Assembly: GCF_029953305.1 (NCBI RefSeq)
Contig: NZ_JASBAN010000001.1
Span: 1,139,501-1,203,500 of the forward strand
Direction of reading: 5' to 3'
Source of the DNA: Commensalibacter nepenthis
Lineage (GTDB): Bacteria > Pseudomonadota > Alphaproteobacteria > Acetobacterales > Acetobacteraceae
DNA: 64,000 bases
Part shown: positions 1-8,279 of the stretch, piece by piece
How the letters are laid out: each line of letters starts with the position of its first letter
Numbering within the stretch: position 1 is the first letter of the stretch
Notes under the pieces: generated by a model
The model's database searches: none
Seen by the model: only the letters and a program-made list of their open reading frames with translations
What the model was told of the DNA's origin: nothing
Program-made: the position numbers and the translations under genes

Positions 1-657
1 CGTCGTGGACATCCTCTGCGTGATCGTCAACAACGTTTATATAATGATTATCTTCCTCGTATTAAATTTCCACAATCTGCTTTAAAAAACCCAAGCAGTG
101 CTTTTGGCCAACAACCAAAAGAAGTATGGATGGAAGTTGGTTTTGGTGGTGGAGAACACAGCCTTGCCCGACATCAAGTCAATCCTGATGTGGGTTATAT
201 TGCCTGTGAAGTTTTTGAGAATGGGGTTTGTTCCTTATTATCAAACTTATTGGATGAAACAGACGATGAAAAAACGGCACCTGTTCCAAATATGCTGAGA
301 ATATGGAATGAAGATGCACGTATTTTAATTCGTGAATTTCCTGATCAATCCATTGATAAACTTTTTTTAATGTTCCCTGATCCTTGGCCAAAAACACGTC
401 ATTCAAAACGCCGCTTTGTGCATCCTGATCGTATTCCATTATTACATCGGATTTTACGTTCTGGTGCTCACTGGCATGTTGCCAGTGATGATCCTACCTA
501 TCAAGAGTGGGTATTAGAGGTTATGGGAAATCAGTCTTATTTTGAGAAAATCTTAGAAACGACTGAACGTCCATCTGATTGGCCATCCACGCGATATGAA
601 CAAAAAGCATATCAAGCAGGCAGACAGCCTATTTTTTGGATTTTTAAACGAATTTAA
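1..657 (+). CDS. trmB: tRNA (guanine-N7-)-methyltransferase, 5' end cut by window edge
   Basis: TrmB uses S-adenosylmethionine to methylate G46 of tRNA in the cytoplasm. The reading frame is open from base 1, and its first visible residues (RRGHPLRDRQQ) match the arginine-rich stretch near the TrmB N terminus, so the start codon lies just left of the window. The SAM-binding motif EVGFGGGEH is followed by the family signature FPDPWPKTRHSKRR and ends near YEQKAYQAGRQPIFWI. About 218 residues are visible, close to full family length. An internal ATG at 130 would remove the conserved N-terminal segment and is not the start. The stop overlaps the convergent DedA gene's stop. Confidence 0.95.
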   Translation, partial: RRGHPLRDRQQRLYNDYLPRIKFPQSALKNPSSAFGQQPKEVWMEVGFGGGEHSLARHQVNPDVGYIACEVFENGVCSLLSNLLDETDDEKTAPVPNMLRIWNEDARILIREFPDQSIDKLFLMFPDPWPKTRHSKRRFVHPDRIPLLHRILRSGAHWHVASDDPTYQEWVLEVMGNQSYFEKILETTERPSDWPSTRYEQKAYQAGRQPIFWIFKRI

Positions 658-1304
658 TTATTTAAACTGTGATCTAACTCGGCAGCTTCACGCTCAGCTT
701 CTTTTTGAGCGTGTTGAATTAATCTCTTTTCATTTTTATGGATGAACCAGACAAAAGAGAGCAAAATAACACCACCAATAACCCCTAATATGATTCCGAT
801 GGTTCCTTCAAGTTGTAGGATTTGCTTTCCTAGGAAATAAGCAACATAACTATATCCACCAGCCCAAGCAATGCCACCCAAGGCATTATAAAACATAAAG
901 CCTTTCCAAGGCATTTTATTAGCACCTGCTAATAAAGCGGTAAAAAGACGTAGCAACACCATAAAGCGTCCAATAAAAACAACTTTACCACCATGATGTT
1001 TGAACAAATACTGGCCTAGCAATAATCGTTCTGGAGTTAATTTTATTTTAGGGCCGTATTTTTTAAGAACATGATATCCAATTTTATGCCCTATAAAATA
1101 TCCAAAATTATCCCCCATAATAGCCCCAATAATTGCAAATAATGCAATTAAATGAATACTCAACCCACTATTTGGGGAGGCAGCATATATAGAGGCGGCA
1201 ATCAACATTGTTTCAGCAGGCAGCAAAAGCCCCATACTTTCCAACATAATCACTAAACCAACGAGTAAATATCCGTAATAACTATAATCACGGATAAAAT
1301 CCAT
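654..1304 (-). CDS. DedA family (VTT-domain) inner membrane protein
   Basis: This is a 216-residue integral membrane protein of the DedA/SNARE-associated family. Some members act in undecaprenyl-phosphate or phospholipid recycling and membrane potential homeostasis; the substrate of this one cannot be read from the sequence. It shows the LPAET motif near residue 29, glycine-rich GDNFGYFIGHKIG at 64-76, the FIGRF motif at 110-114 and a conserved amphipathic MPWKGFMFYN at 131-140, then a C-terminal transmembrane helix and a charged tail. It converges with trmB, their stop codons overlapping by a few bases. Confidence 0.9.
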   Translation of the reverse strand: MDFIRDYSYYGYLLVGLVIMLESMGLLLPAETMLIAASIYAASPNSGLSIHLIALFAIIGAIMGDNFGYFIGHKIGYHVLKKYGPKIKLTPERLLLGQYLFKHHGGKVVFIGRFMVLLRLFTALLAGANKMPWKGFMFYNALGGIAWAGGYSYVAYFLGKQILQLEGTIGIILGVIGGVILLSFVWFIHKNEKRLIQHAQKEAEREAAELDHSLNN

Positions 1305-1440
1305 AAATTGTTCTACCAGTGTTTTATACCCATCAATATATTATAGAGCCATTTCAAATAATTTTCTTTACCTTATTATTGATCTTTATGAAACCAAAAA
1401 TTAAAAATACAGAAATACAAAAGGATATTCTCAAAATCTT

Positions 1441-1485
1441 GGTCTTGTCGCAAATATTGAATGAGGGCTATAACTATCTATAAAG
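1441..1485 (-). repeat. Right-end remnant of the IS6-like element
   Basis: The terminal repeat GGTCTTGTCGCAAAT and the next 30 bases match, with scattered changes, the right end of the intact IS6-like element at 14702-15581. The match stops exactly where the IS481-like element begins at 1486. No IS6 sequence resumes beyond that element, so the rest of this copy has been lost. Confidence 0.85.
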
Positions 1486-2357
1486 TGTAGGAATTGTTCG
1501 CATTGTTTACAGATTTTGTTTAAAATAACCATCTAAGACCTCATAGGGTGTTTTTCCTTGAATGCCTTTATGGGGTTTAACAGTGTTATAATAATTAATA
1601 AAACGTTTCAACTTTAACTTTCGATCTTGAGCATTGACGAACAATTCACGCTCATGCCACATTTCCATGAGTGTGCGAATGACGCGCTCTGCTTTGCCAT
1701 TGGTTTGAGGGCAAGCCGGCTTGGTAAATTTCTGGTTAATCCGATTGGTATAACAAGATTTAACAAACAGATGTTCAAGCGTTCCTTGGTATTCTCTGCC
1801 ATTGTCAGAGTAAACACATTCGATCATATAAGGGCATTGAACCAGCACATCGTCTTGTAGGAACTGAGCTGCACTAAACTGAGATTTATCGTTGTAAATC
1901 CCTGCATAGAGTTCTCGAGAAAAATCATCAATACCTACAAAAAGATACTCCCGAGTTTGCTGTTTAGTCTCATTTTTCAACAAAGGAAGCCGTTTAGTCT
2001 CGACATGCACCATCTCCCTAGGATAAGAGTTGTTATATTTTTTGACTTGCCATCTGAGGTTGTCCTCAAGTGTTTTTTCAATCTTAGCAAGGCGTTTAAT
2101 GCCATATTTGATCGTTTTATAACGCTCATTCGTGCTGGACATCGGCACAAAAAATTGCAACCGAGCTCGCCTTAATACAACATAAATCGTAGGTCTGCTG
2201 ACCATAAAACGCTTAGCCAGATCGGTTACCGTGACTTTCTCTTGAAGATGTAACCGCCATATCTCTTCTCGATGATACAGCGTAAGCTTCGTTTTCCTAT
2301 GCATGTTCATTACAGTAATATTCCATATCACTGTAAACAACCCGATCAATTCCTACA
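1486..2357 (-). mobile_element. IS481-like insertion sequence, intact copy (872 bp)
   Basis: The element is bounded by imperfect inverted repeats: TGTAGGAATTGTTCGC at the left and the complement of TGTAGGAATTGATCGG at the right. About 27 bases of end similarity run through TTGTTTACAG. It carries one transposase gene. No clear target duplication is visible: the left flank is an IS6 remnant and the right flank is unrelated. Related complete, partial or deleted copies lie at 19898, 28735, 59676 and 61130. Confidence 0.88.
1507..2310 (-). CDS. IS481-family transposase (DDE, rve core)
   Basis: The enzyme catalyses transposition of its own element. Counting from the ATG at 2310 it has 267 residues. 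An N-terminal helix-turn-helix (VTDLAKRFMVSRPTIY, about 28-43) precedes an integrase-type core whose catalytic acids are visible as D128 (FVGIDDFSR), D169 (YSDNGREY) and E208 (NGKAERVIRTL). The C terminus carries the usual YNTVKPHKGIQGKTPYE. A TTG 39 bases further upstream lies inside the terminal repeat and is less likely to be the start. This is the only copy in the window without a frameshift or truncation. Confidence 0.9.
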   Translation of the reverse strand: MNMHRKTKLTLYHREEIWRLHLQEKVTVTDLAKRFMVSRPTIYVVLRRARLQFFVPMSSTNERYKTIKYGIKRLAKIEKTLEDNLRWQVKKYNNSYPREMVHVETKRLPLLKNETKQQTREYLFVGIDDFSRELYAGIYNDKSQFSAAQFLQDDVLVQCPYMIECVYSDNGREYQGTLEHLFVKSCYTNRINQKFTKPACPQTNGKAERVIRTLMEMWHERELFVNAQDRKLKLKRFINYYNTVKPHKGIQGKTPYEVLDGYFKQNL

Positions 2358-2379
2358 ATTTATAAAAAACCATATATAA

Positions 2380-2502
2380 AAGATAAAAGAGTTAAAAAAT
2401 TACGATATAGAAGCGTTTAAAAAGGAAGTTGATGCAACAAAACACATAGAATATAACAGTGATGAAAGATATCCAGAATGGCAGTGGAGCAAAGGTAAAT
2501 GA
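2380..2502 (+). pseudogene. Orphan toxin-like C-terminal tail, module 1
   Basis: An open stretch of 40 codons lacks a start codon and ends in a TGA that overlaps the ATG of the next gene (ATGA at 2499-2502). It contains AFKKEVDATKHIEYN and ends in a tryptophan-rich EWQWSKGK. A second homologous stretch with the same relation to its downstream gene lies at 2991-3101. The arrangement, a 3' coding tail joined by stop-start overlap to a small acidic protein gene, is that of displaced polymorphic-toxin ends with immunity genes. That role is inference; the toxin family is not recognised. Confidence 0.5.
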
Positions 2503-2974
2503 TAGAAATCGAAGAAAAAGATGGTGGTATTCTTCAGCTCGAAGTTAATTACACTGAATGAGTAGAATATAATTTTTTATATGTAAAGATGAAGAAGATA
2601 CAGCTCTTTCGTTATCAACTTTTCGTAGCAGTTTAGAAGATTTGTTAAAAAGTAGGTCAAAGATTAGTATTGACGAAACATTAAACTGTAAACCTGATTC
2701 TTGGTTTAGAAGGCAATTGAAAAATAGCTTCCCTTCTTGGTTTAAAAAAACATATGATAATGTAGATGATTGTGGTTTTTTTCCGTTTGTAAGTATTTGC
2801 GCTTCTTTGCACTGTAGAAGGATTGAAGATTCTTCGGATTATGTATTTGAGTTCGAGTTTTATGATCCATATTTTACTGGTAATACTCCTGATGATGCAA
2901 TGGAATTGAAGGGATCTTTTGTAGTTACCAGACCAGTTTTATGGGATTTCCATCAAGATTTATTATCACTTTAA
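2499..2974 (+). pseudogene. Broken immunity-like protein gene, module 1
   Basis: The gene starts MIEIEEKDGGILQLEVNYT, nearly the same as the intact gene at 3094. It meets a TGA at about residue 21, has lost roughly ten codons, and changes frame. Homology resumes from FFICKDEEDTALSL and runs through EPDSW/KPDSW and FPSW motifs to the shared end RPVLWDFHQDLLSL. It is therefore a decayed paralogue of the next gene. The last 110 codons remain open but have no convincing start. Function is unknown; its acidic composition and position suggest an immunity protein. Confidence 0.7.
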
Positions 2975-2990
2975 TAGATTTTGAATATAG

Positions 2991-3101
2991 TTACATGGAA
3001 CTAATATAAAACAGTTTAAAAAGGATGTATATGCAACAAGAAAGAGTCAATATGATGATAAAAAAGATATAGATTGGCGTTGGGATGGTTATGATGATTG
3101 A
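2991..3101 (+). pseudogene. Orphan toxin-like C-terminal tail, module 2
   Basis: Thirty-six open codons without a start follow directly on the preceding gene and end in a TGA that overlaps the start region of the gene at 3094. The residues QFKKDVYATRKSQYDD align without gaps to the module 1 tail (AFKKEVDATKHIEYN), and both end in a W-x-W motif (WRW here, WQW there). A third, very short tail of about ten codons ending YGKWNK precedes the gene at 3647. Homology between the tails is seen directly; the toxin interpretation is inference. Confidence 0.5.
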
Positions 3102-3615
3102 AATTAAAGGAAAAGATGATGGTGTTCTCCAGCTCGAAGTTAATTATACGAGTGGTGGTGGTATAGAATATACTTTCTATTATAAAAATAATGATGTTTT
3201 TTTTATGTGTAAAGATGATTATTGTGATGATGGACTTTTCTCGGAGTTTAAATGGGATTTACAAGAATTACTAAAAAAGAAACCGATTTCCAGTGTTAAA
3301 GAAAAACTATATCAAGAACCTGATTCTTGGTTAACAATACAATTAAAGAAAATATTCCCTTCTTGGTCTGCGAAAACATCCAAACCATTAATAAAAGACA
3401 TGGAGTATAATAGTTGTTCATTTTGCTTTATATACCCTGACGCTTCTTTAGAATGTAAACAGATTAAGGATTCTTTAGACTACATAATCGAATTTAAGTT
3501 TGTTGATCCAAATATTGTTCAAGATATAGATGAGGATATGTTGATTTTAAAAGGATCTTTTGTAGTTACCAGACCAGCTTTATGGGATTTCCATCAAGAT
3601 TTATTATCACTTTAA
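3094..3615 (+). CDS. Immunity-like acidic protein, module 2
   Basis: This 173-residue protein has no signal peptide or membrane segment and is rich in Asp and Glu. It begins MIEIKGKDDGVLQLEV and ends RPALWDFHQDLLSL. The ATG at 3094 was chosen over ATG 3085 because it matches the start context of modules 1 and 3, overlapping the stop of the upstream tail. It is paralogous to the broken gene at 2499 over its full length. The layout resembles immunity genes of contact-dependent or Rhs/WapA-type toxins, but no named family was recognised with certainty. Confidence 0.7.
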   Translation: MIEIKGKDDGVLQLEVNYTSGGGIEYTFYYKNNDVFFMCKDDYCDDGLFSEFKWDLQELLKKKPISSVKEKLYQEPDSWLTIQLKKIFPSWSAKTSKPLIKDMEYNSCSFCFIYPDASLECKQIKDSLDYIIEFKFVDPNIVQDIDEDMLILKGSFVVTRPALWDFHQDLLSL

Positions 3616-3646
3616 TAGATTATAAATATGGAAAATGGAATAAATA

Positions 3647-4078
3647 ATGATAGAAATTAAAGGTGAACGTGAATTAATTCAGATCAATGTTACTCAATCG
3701 AATACTGATAAAAAACAATGGCAGTCTGGGGACAATGTAAACTGCAATATCTATTTTCAAAAACTCGAATGTAAGTTTGCATCAAAAGATATTGTCATAA
3801 GTTATGACGCATTAGAAAATTTCAATCGTGGATTAAAGCAACTTATCAATCATGATGAGGGGGATTGTTTTCTAAATGATGAAAATCGATTGATTGCGTT
3901 GAAATATGTAATAGATAGAGACCCATTTAGATCCGTCATTGTTACAAAAGGCAATATCTATAAATTAGAATTTAGTTTTCTTTATCATGAGGACAGTGAT
4001 ATTTCCCTTAGTGGGTATTTGTATTCTAATAAAGAGCAGTTACAACAAACAATCCAAGAAATAGAATATTTATTGTAA
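3647..4078 (+). CDS. Immunity-like protein, module 3
   Basis: A 143-residue cytoplasmic protein opens with MIEIKGERELIQINV, the same start as the two upstream modules, but its remaining sequence has diverged. The layout of a beta-rich N-terminal half followed by KLEFSFLYHEDSD and a helical end recalls WapI-type immunity proteins; this is a weak resemblance judged by eye. The ATG overlaps the end of a ten-codon open tail (YGKWNK then TAATGA). The gene ends six bases before an IS6 element, so any fourth module has been lost or displaced. Confidence 0.6.
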   Translation: MIEIKGERELIQINVTQSNTDKKQWQSGDNVNCNIYFQKLECKFASKDIVISYDALENFNRGLKQLINHDEGDCFLNDENRLIALKYVIDRDPFRSVIVTKGNIYKLEFSFLYHEDSDISLSGYLYSNKEQLQQTIQEIEYLL

Positions 4079-4083
4079 ATTTT

Positions 4084-4772
4084 GGTCTTGTCGCAAATTT
4101 AGGTTATGTATTTTAGTATGATATAGAAGTTGTTTGAATATTTATATATTGGAACGATTTATGTCTATTGGTATCTATAGCAAGCTTATATTAAGATCTA
4201 AGGATGATTTTAAAGGTCGTCATTTTAATGGATTGATGAAACCTATATCAAAGTAAAAGGCCAGTGGAAGTATCTATATAAAGCCATTGATAAGAATGGA
4301 ACTGCTATTGATTTCTTATTAACAGCTAAAAGAAATATCAAAGCAGCACAACGTTTCTTTAGAAAGGCGTTTAAAAAAGATGGTCTATTCGCTCCAACCC
4401 ATATTGGAACAGATAAAGCATTACCGTTTCCAAAAACCATACAGACCATGAAGAATGAGCATATCCTTCCCAATCACTGCGTTCATGAAACCAAGAAATC
4501 TTTACAACAGGGAATAGAAAATGATCATTTTAGAGTAAAGAGAATGATCCCAAAGAATGGCTGTTTTCAATCTTTTCATACAGCAAGAAAAACACTCAAA
4601 GGATATGAGGCCATTCTCTGGATTAAAAAAGGACTGGGTTTTAAAGGAAAATGGACAATCAACGAACAAGTAAAGCTCATTAAAAATTTATTCGGTTTAA
4701 ATAATAATATATTCGTCTAAATTAGCTCGCTTTATGGATATTACATATCAATTCACTATTTGCAACAAGACC
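4084..4772 (+). mobile_element. IS6-like element with internal deletion (689 bp)
   Basis: Ends are GGTCTTGTCGCAAAT on the left and the complement with one change (ATTTGCAACAAGACC) on the right. Compared with the intact copy at 14702 about 190 bp are missing. The deletion runs between two copies of GGATTGATGA, which occur at 14848 and 15038 in the intact element and only once here, at 4230. It may be mobilised only in trans. Confidence 0.9.
4161..4720 (+). pseudogene. IS6-family transposase remnant
   Basis: The start codon and first 20 or so codons (MSIGIYSKLILRSKDDFKGRHFNG by position) survive. The direct-repeat deletion then removes the helix-turn-helix region and shifts the frame. The C-terminal half, including the E of the DDE triad (IENDHFRVKR), remains open in a different frame. 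It cannot make an active transposase. Confidence 0.88.
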
Positions 4773-4790
4773 AAATACTGGTATTTTTGA

Positions 4791-4867
4791 TGGCGGACCC
4801 GACGAGATTCGAACTCACGACCTTCGCCTTCGGAGGGCGACGCTCTATCCAGCTGAGCTACGGGTCC
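4791..4867 (-). tRNA. tRNA-Arg (anticodon CCG)
   Basis: Read on the minus strand, a 77-base cloverleaf runs from GGACCCGTAGCTCAG to an encoded CCA. The seven-base acceptor stem GGACCCG/CGGGTCC is perfect. The anticodon arm TCGCC-CTCCGAA-GGCGA presents CCG, and the T arm holds GTTCGAATC. It stands alone between the IS6 element and the TRIC channel gene. Confidence 0.95.
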
Positions 4868-4928
4868 TAATAGATTTTTATTAGGTGTTTCTTTCTTTTA
4901 GAAAAAATATAAGAATCATGCAAGTTGT

Positions 4929-5546
4929 TTATTGAACTTGTTTAATTGATGGTAAATTCCATTTAAATTTCAAAGAGAGCAATCGAATAGAACTGCAAAT
5001 TAGAATGGCCAACCATGGCGCTAATGCGGGGTTAATGATATTGTTTTCACCCAATAATTGAATAACAGCACCAACAATAGCGGCAGAGGCATAGATTTCT
5101 TTGGTCAACACAGAGGGAATGGTTGTTGTTAATGTATCTCTGAGGATTCCTCCGCCTACAGCGGTTACAATACCTAGTAGAATTGCTAGCTCACTATTGC
5201 CAGTAAAGAAATAGGTTTTATGTGCACCAAAAGACGCAAAAAAACCCAAACCTATGGCATCAAAAAACAAGGTAGGATGATTAAGTCTCAATAGTAATTT
5301 TTGAAAGAAACCACATAGAAAAACCGATAAAATTACAATGATGAGATATTCTAGATTAATTAATCCAGCAGGGGGAAAGGAGCCAATGCAAATATCACGG
5401 ATCACCCCCCCCCCACAGGCAGTAATAAAAGAGATAACAAAAACGCCAAAAATATCTAAATTACGGTTAATAGCAGCCAAAGCACCACTGATTGCAAAGG
5501 CAAGCGTGCCAATCAAATCAACATAATGAAAAAAATCATAATTCAT
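4929..5546 (-). CDS. TRIC/UPF0126 family membrane channel with a G10 tract
   Basis: A 205-residue protein of seven predicted hydrophobic segments, made of two internal repeats typical of the bacterial TRIC (formerly UPF0126) monovalent cation channels. Each repeat has its glycine-rich signature: ACGGGVIRDI near residue 44 and AVGGGILRDTL near 130. The first signature is encoded by a run of ten G on the coding strand (C10 at 5405-5414). It is in frame here, but one slipped base would abolish the protein. The gene is read away from the tRNA and lies 21 bases downstream of ribokinase in the same direction. Confidence 0.88.
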   Translation of the reverse strand: MNYDFFHYVDLIGTLAFAISGALAAINRNLDIFGVFVISFITACGGGVIRDICIGSFPPAGLINLEYLIIVILSVFLCGFFQKLLLRLNHPTLFFDAIGLGFFASFGAHKTYFFTGNSELAILLGIVTAVGGGILRDTLTTTIPSVLTKEIYASAAIVGAVIQLLGENNIINPALAPWLAILICSSIRLLSLKFKWNLPSIKQVQ

Positions 5547-5567
5547 ATCGGTTTAAAACTTTATGTA

Positions 5568-6455
5568 TTAATATAGATCAGAGCTTTCCAACTCTTGTAA
5601 TGTTGGCATTCCCCCTTGAGCTCCAGCACGTGTGACAGATAAGGCAGAAGCTTGCAATGATTTTCTTAAGGCGATTTCCAATCCTAGATGTATAAAACAA
5701 CAAAAAGCACCACAAAATGTATCTCCAGCCCCAGTACTATCAACAACTGGAACAGAGTAAGCTGGTAAATGGTGTAATTGTTGATGGTTATTTTTGTATA
5801 ATACGCCTTTGCTACCCCATGTCATGATAATTGGTGTTGTAGAATTGAGAATAATATTTTCTGGGGTATCAGATGGATTGCTTCCTAGGGCAATGATTTC
5901 ATGTTCATTGGGAAGGAGATAACTGACTTTTTCTGTGACTTCTTTGGGTAAAGGGCGCATAGGGGCGGGGTTAAGAACAATAATTTTATTGTATTGATGC
6001 GCAATTTCAATGGTTTTGATTTGTGTATCTAAAGGGATCTCTTGTTGTAACAAAATAATATCATTTTTTTTGATTAAATCTGTAGCAGCAATAATATCAT
6101 TAGGAGTGATCGTATTATTGGCACCATCAGTGACAATAATATGGTTTTCGTTTTGTGATCGTGTAATAAGCGCGGTTGCAGAGGGTTTGTTTGTTCGAAT
6201 AAGAATATGATCTGTATTAATATGGTTTGCTTTTAGGTTTTGGAATAACATATCTCCAAAATTATCTTTACCTAATGCTCCCAACATAGTCACGTTGGCT
6301 CCAAGTTTGGCAGCGGCAACTGCTTGGTTATTTCCTTTCCCTCCACAACTGACATGTAAAGGTCCACCTAGTAATGTTTCACCAGGTTGTGGGAAACGAT
6401 CTACATCGGTTTCTAAGTCTGCATTTAAACTGCCAATAACCAAGATATAATTCAT
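5568..6455 (-). CDS. rbsK: Ribokinase (PfkB family)
   Basis: The enzyme phosphorylates D-ribose to ribose 5-phosphate in the cytoplasm. From the ATG at 6455 it has 295 residues. N-terminal VIGSLNADLETDVDRFPQPGETLLG and the GGKGNNQAVAAAKLG glycine motif are typical ribokinase features. The C-terminal DSTGAGDTFCGAF contains the catalytic aspartate and anion hole. An upstream ATG at 6473 adds six residues that are not conserved in the family. No ribose transporter or isomerase is adjacent, so another sugar is possible. Confidence 0.85.
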   Translation of the reverse strand: MNYILVIGSLNADLETDVDRFPQPGETLLGGPLHVSCGGKGNNQAVAAAKLGANVTMLGALGKDNFGDMLFQNLKANHINTDHILIRTNKPSATALITRSQNENHIIVTDGANNTITPNDIIAATDLIKKNDIILLQQEIPLDTQIKTIEIAHQYNKIIVLNPAPMRPLPKEVTEKVSYLLPNEHEIIALGSNPSDTPENIILNSTTPIIMTWGSKGVLYKNNHQQLHHLPAYSVPVVDSTGAGDTFCGAFCCFIHLGLEIALRKSLQASALSVTRAGAQGGMPTLQELESSDLY

Positions 6456-6473
6456 AATAAAGATTCTTTGCAA

Positions 6474-6795
6474 TGAAAGTGGGATATAATTATGCGTTGG
6501 TCTGATGATACTATAAAATAGGTTGCGTTTTAACTTTCTTTTTAAAGAAGCATCATTTTATAAATCTCTTCATAATAGGATAATTATAATTTTTGGGCGA
6601 TTTATTAAGTGGTGCAATAAATCAAATATATTTTACTTAAATTATTCAAAGAGTTCATTATACTGAAAAAAAGTATAACGATTTTGTTTGATATTCTTTT
6701 CTTTTGAAGTATATTGATAATTAGGATTATATTTGTACTATTTATTGAGTGCGATATAATTTAGAAAAACAACTTTTAAGGAGTTATAGTTCGTA
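6474..6795. other. AT-rich divergent intergenic region
   Basis: This 322-base gap separates divergently read rbsK and the succinate-semialdehyde dehydrogenase gene. It is very AT-rich and must hold both promoters, but no operator palindrome or strong sigma-70 hexamer pair could be fixed by eye. A GGAG lies at 6780-6783, 12 bases before the dehydrogenase start. Confidence 0.5.
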
Positions 6796-8166
6796 ATGGC
6801 TTACAAAACGGTTAATCCTTTTAATAATAAAGAAGTAAAATCATTTACCTCATTAACAGAACAAGAAGTTACTGCAAAAATTGATCAAGCAGATGCTTGT
6901 TATAAAGAATGGCGTAAAACAGATTTTGCTACACGCCGTGCAGTGATGAAAAAAGCTGCAACAATTATGCGTGAAAATAAAGCAAAATTTGCAGCTCTTG
7001 TGACTTTGGAAATGGGTAAATTAATTTCTGATGCAGAAGGTGAAGTCGATTTAACAGCTGATATTTTTGATTATTATGCTGATAACGCAGAAGAATTCCT
7101 TGCTCCTGAAATTTTAAAACCAAAAGATGGTCGCAAAGCGTATGTTGAACATGATTCCATCGGAATCATTTTGTGCGTTGAGCCTTGGAACTTTCCATAT
7201 TACCAATTAGTACGTGTTGCAGCAACCAACCTGATGGCTGGTAATGTTGTTATGGTAAAACATGCGTCTATCGTTCCGCAATGTGCTGAAGCATTTGAAA
7301 AATTAATGTTGGATGCTGGCGCACCAAAAGGTGCTTATACGAATTTATTTGTAGATTCAAAGCATATTGCTGCAATTATTCACGATCGCCGTATTCGTGG
7401 TGTGGCTGTTACAGGCAGTGAAAAAGCTGGCGCTTCTGTTGCTGGTGAAGCGGGTAAAGCATTGAAAAAATCTACTATGGAATTAGGTGGCAGTGATGCT
7501 TTCATCGTTCTAGAAGATGCAGATTTAGACAAAGCTTGTGAATGGGGTCTATGGGGGCGTATGAACAACACAGGGCAATGCTGTGTTGCTGCTAAACGTT
7601 TCATTGTTGTTGAATCTGTTGCTGATAAATTATTAAAACAAATGACAGAATGTTTTTCTAAGTTAAAAGTAGGGGATCCAATGGATCGCAGCACAACATT
7701 AGGACCGTTGTCTTCTGAAGCTGCTGCACAAGAAATTGCTGAATTAACTGAAACAGCGATTAAACATGGTGCAAAAGCTGTTATTGGTGGTAAACGCCCA
7801 GATATGCCAGGCGCATTTATGGAAGCAACCATTTTAACAAATATTACCAAAGAAAACCCTGTATTTTATAAAGAATTCTTTGGTCCAGTAGCAATGTTCT
7901 TTACTGTTCCTGATGAAAAAGCTGCGATTGAGCTTGCAAATGATTCAGACTTCGGTCTAGGCGGCACTGTGTTCTCTAAAGATATTGAACGTGCGAAAAA
8001 AGTTGCTAGCCAAATTGATACAGGAATGGTGTTTATTAACCGTCCAACATGGACAAGTCCTGACTTGCCATTTGGTGGCGTAAAGCATTCTGGTTATGGT
8101 CGTGAACTTTCTAAAGAAGGTATCTTAGAATTCGTAAATCGTAAATTGATTTATATTGAAAACTAA
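6796..8166 (+). CDS. NAD(P)-dependent succinate-semialdehyde dehydrogenase (aldehyde dehydrogenase family)
   Basis: This 456-residue cytoplasmic aldehyde dehydrogenase resembles the Sad/GabD group that oxidises succinate semialdehyde to succinate. In acetic acid bacteria such an enzyme can complete a bypass of the citric acid cycle. Visible landmarks are PWNFPYYQ near 130, the catalytic glutamate E229 in MELGGSD, and the nucleophilic cysteine in NTGQCC (C263, with C262 beside it). The C terminus PFGGVKHSGYGRE is typical. The cysteine pair and exact substrate deserve caution: other semialdehydes remain possible. A strong terminator follows at 8222. Confidence 0.85.
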   Translation: MAYKTVNPFNNKEVKSFTSLTEQEVTAKIDQADACYKEWRKTDFATRRAVMKKAATIMRENKAKFAALVTLEMGKLISDAEGEVDLTADIFDYYADNAEEFLAPEILKPKDGRKAYVEHDSIGIILCVEPWNFPYYQLVRVAATNLMAGNVVMVKHASIVPQCAEAFEKLMLDAGAPKGAYTNLFVDSKHIAAIIHDRRIRGVAVTGSEKAGASVAGEAGKALKKSTMELGGSDAFIVLEDADLDKACEWGLWGRMNNTGQCCVAAKRFIVVESVADKLLKQMTECFSKLKVGDPMDRSTTLGPLSSEAAAQEIAELTETAIKHGAKAVIGGKRPDMPGAFMEATILTNITKENPVFYKEFFGPVAMFFTVPDEKAAIELANDSDFGLGGTVFSKDIERAKKVASQIDTGMVFINRPTWTSPDLPFGGVKHSGYGRELSKEGILEFVNRKLIYIEN

Positions 8167-8221
8167 GCAGGTGACTTTAATTATACTCTTGTGTAATTAA
8201 AACGCTGGCGATAATTTAAAA

Positions 8222-8257
8222 GAAGGATTTGCCAAGTTGGCAAGTCCTTCTTTTTTT
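8222..8257 (+). terminator. Rho-independent terminator
   Basis: A 12-base stem, GAAGGATTTGCC against GGCAAGTCCTTC with one G-T pair, closes a five-base loop and is followed by seven T. It ends the dehydrogenase transcript and excludes the apparent upstream start of the next gene at 8229. Confidence 0.9.
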
Positions 8258-8279
8258 AATAGAAAATGGTTTTGACATT

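Noticed and set aside
4243-4473. Minus-strand frame recurring in several IS6 copies (also 15069 and 20291)
   Set aside because: It is the antisense of the transposase gene, repeated only because the element is repeated.
7380-7850. 156-codon antisense frame in the succinate-semialdehyde dehydrogenase gene
   Set aside because: It is a shadow of a strongly conserved coding sequence; codon pattern and homology belong to the plus strand.
8229-8279. Earlier in-frame start for the methyltransferase
   Set aside because: It lies within the stem of the upstream terminator and adds residues not seen in the family.
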